Shown: one piece after another, positions 5,734-5,768 of the stretch
Layout: every line of letters starts with the position of its first letter
Position numbering within the stretch: position 1 is the stretch's first letter
NCBI GenBank assembly: GCA_959020865.1
Contig: CAUEUD010000224.1
Coordinates: 1 to 5,768 of the forward strand
Source of the DNA: Eubacterium limosum
GTDB taxonomy: Bacteria; Bacillota; Clostridia; Eubacteriales; Eubacteriaceae
DNA: 5,768 nt
Direction of reading: 5' to 3'
Position numbers and translations under genes: made by a program
Notes under the pieces: generated by a model
Told to the model about the DNA's origin: nothing
Databases searched by the model: none
The model's input: the letters and a program-made list of their open reading frames with translations, nothing else

Positions 5734-5768
5734 AGATTATTTTTTTATTATGCTCTAGAGAAACCTTC

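Noticed and set aside
5753..5760. CTCTAGAG palindrome near the window end as a regulatory site
   Set aside because: It is only 8 bp, isolated and at the edge; such palindromes are expected by chance.

Overview
The window looks like chromosomal DNA of an anaerobic, moderate-GC member of the Bacillota (Clostridia, possibly an Eubacterium/Acetobacterium-type genome). The evidence is Shine-Dalgarno-led genes, a Gram-positive style lipoprotein signal, sigma-A type promoters and the protein families present. The taxon is inferred from style and is not proven by a marker gene.

Left part (1-2820): two convergent genes for exported proteins lie between two inverted copies of one structured repeat. 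At 353-1723 (+) is a lipoprotein glycoside hydrolase of family 3 (NagZ-type beta-N-acetylhexosaminidase). At 1802-2266 (-) is a small secreted protein with a bacterial Ig-like domain. A 20-bp perfect-stem hairpin lies between their 3' ends. A near-identical hairpin (18-bp stem, same 12-nt loop pattern) lies upstream of the Ig-like gene, so that gene is bracketed by two ~50-bp direct copies. The flanking repeat (1-223 on +, 2503-2820 on -) has a ~190-bp core, about 84% identical between copies by hand alignment. The core has its own imperfect terminal inverted repeats and a conserved internal hairpin, resembling a MITE or a mobile structured RNA. The right copy carries about 95 extra bases with a heptanucleotide tandem repeat and two perfect short hairpins.

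Right part (2855-5768): a three-gene minus-strand operon is driven by a strong consensus promoter (TTGACT-17-TATAAT) with a cluster of palindromes at and upstream of its -35 box. Gene order is a CHC2 zinc-finger (primase-type) protein of 238 aa, a DUF3987 protein of 551 aa with a degenerate P-loop and a C-terminal winged helix, and an unrecognised 121-aa protein. The genes overlap by 14 nt and by 1 nt, which suggests translational coupling, and the operon ends at a rho-independent terminator. A stand-alone CHC2 protein next to a DUF3987 protein is typical of the replication module of prophages, phage satellites and integrative elements. This part is therefore probably one edge of an integrated mobile element, although no integrase, attachment site or structural gene is visible.

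I see no rRNA, tRNA, CRISPR array or transposase gene. The long non-coding stretches (1-296 and 2267-2890) are largely taken up by the repeat copies, hairpins, promoters and terminator listed below.
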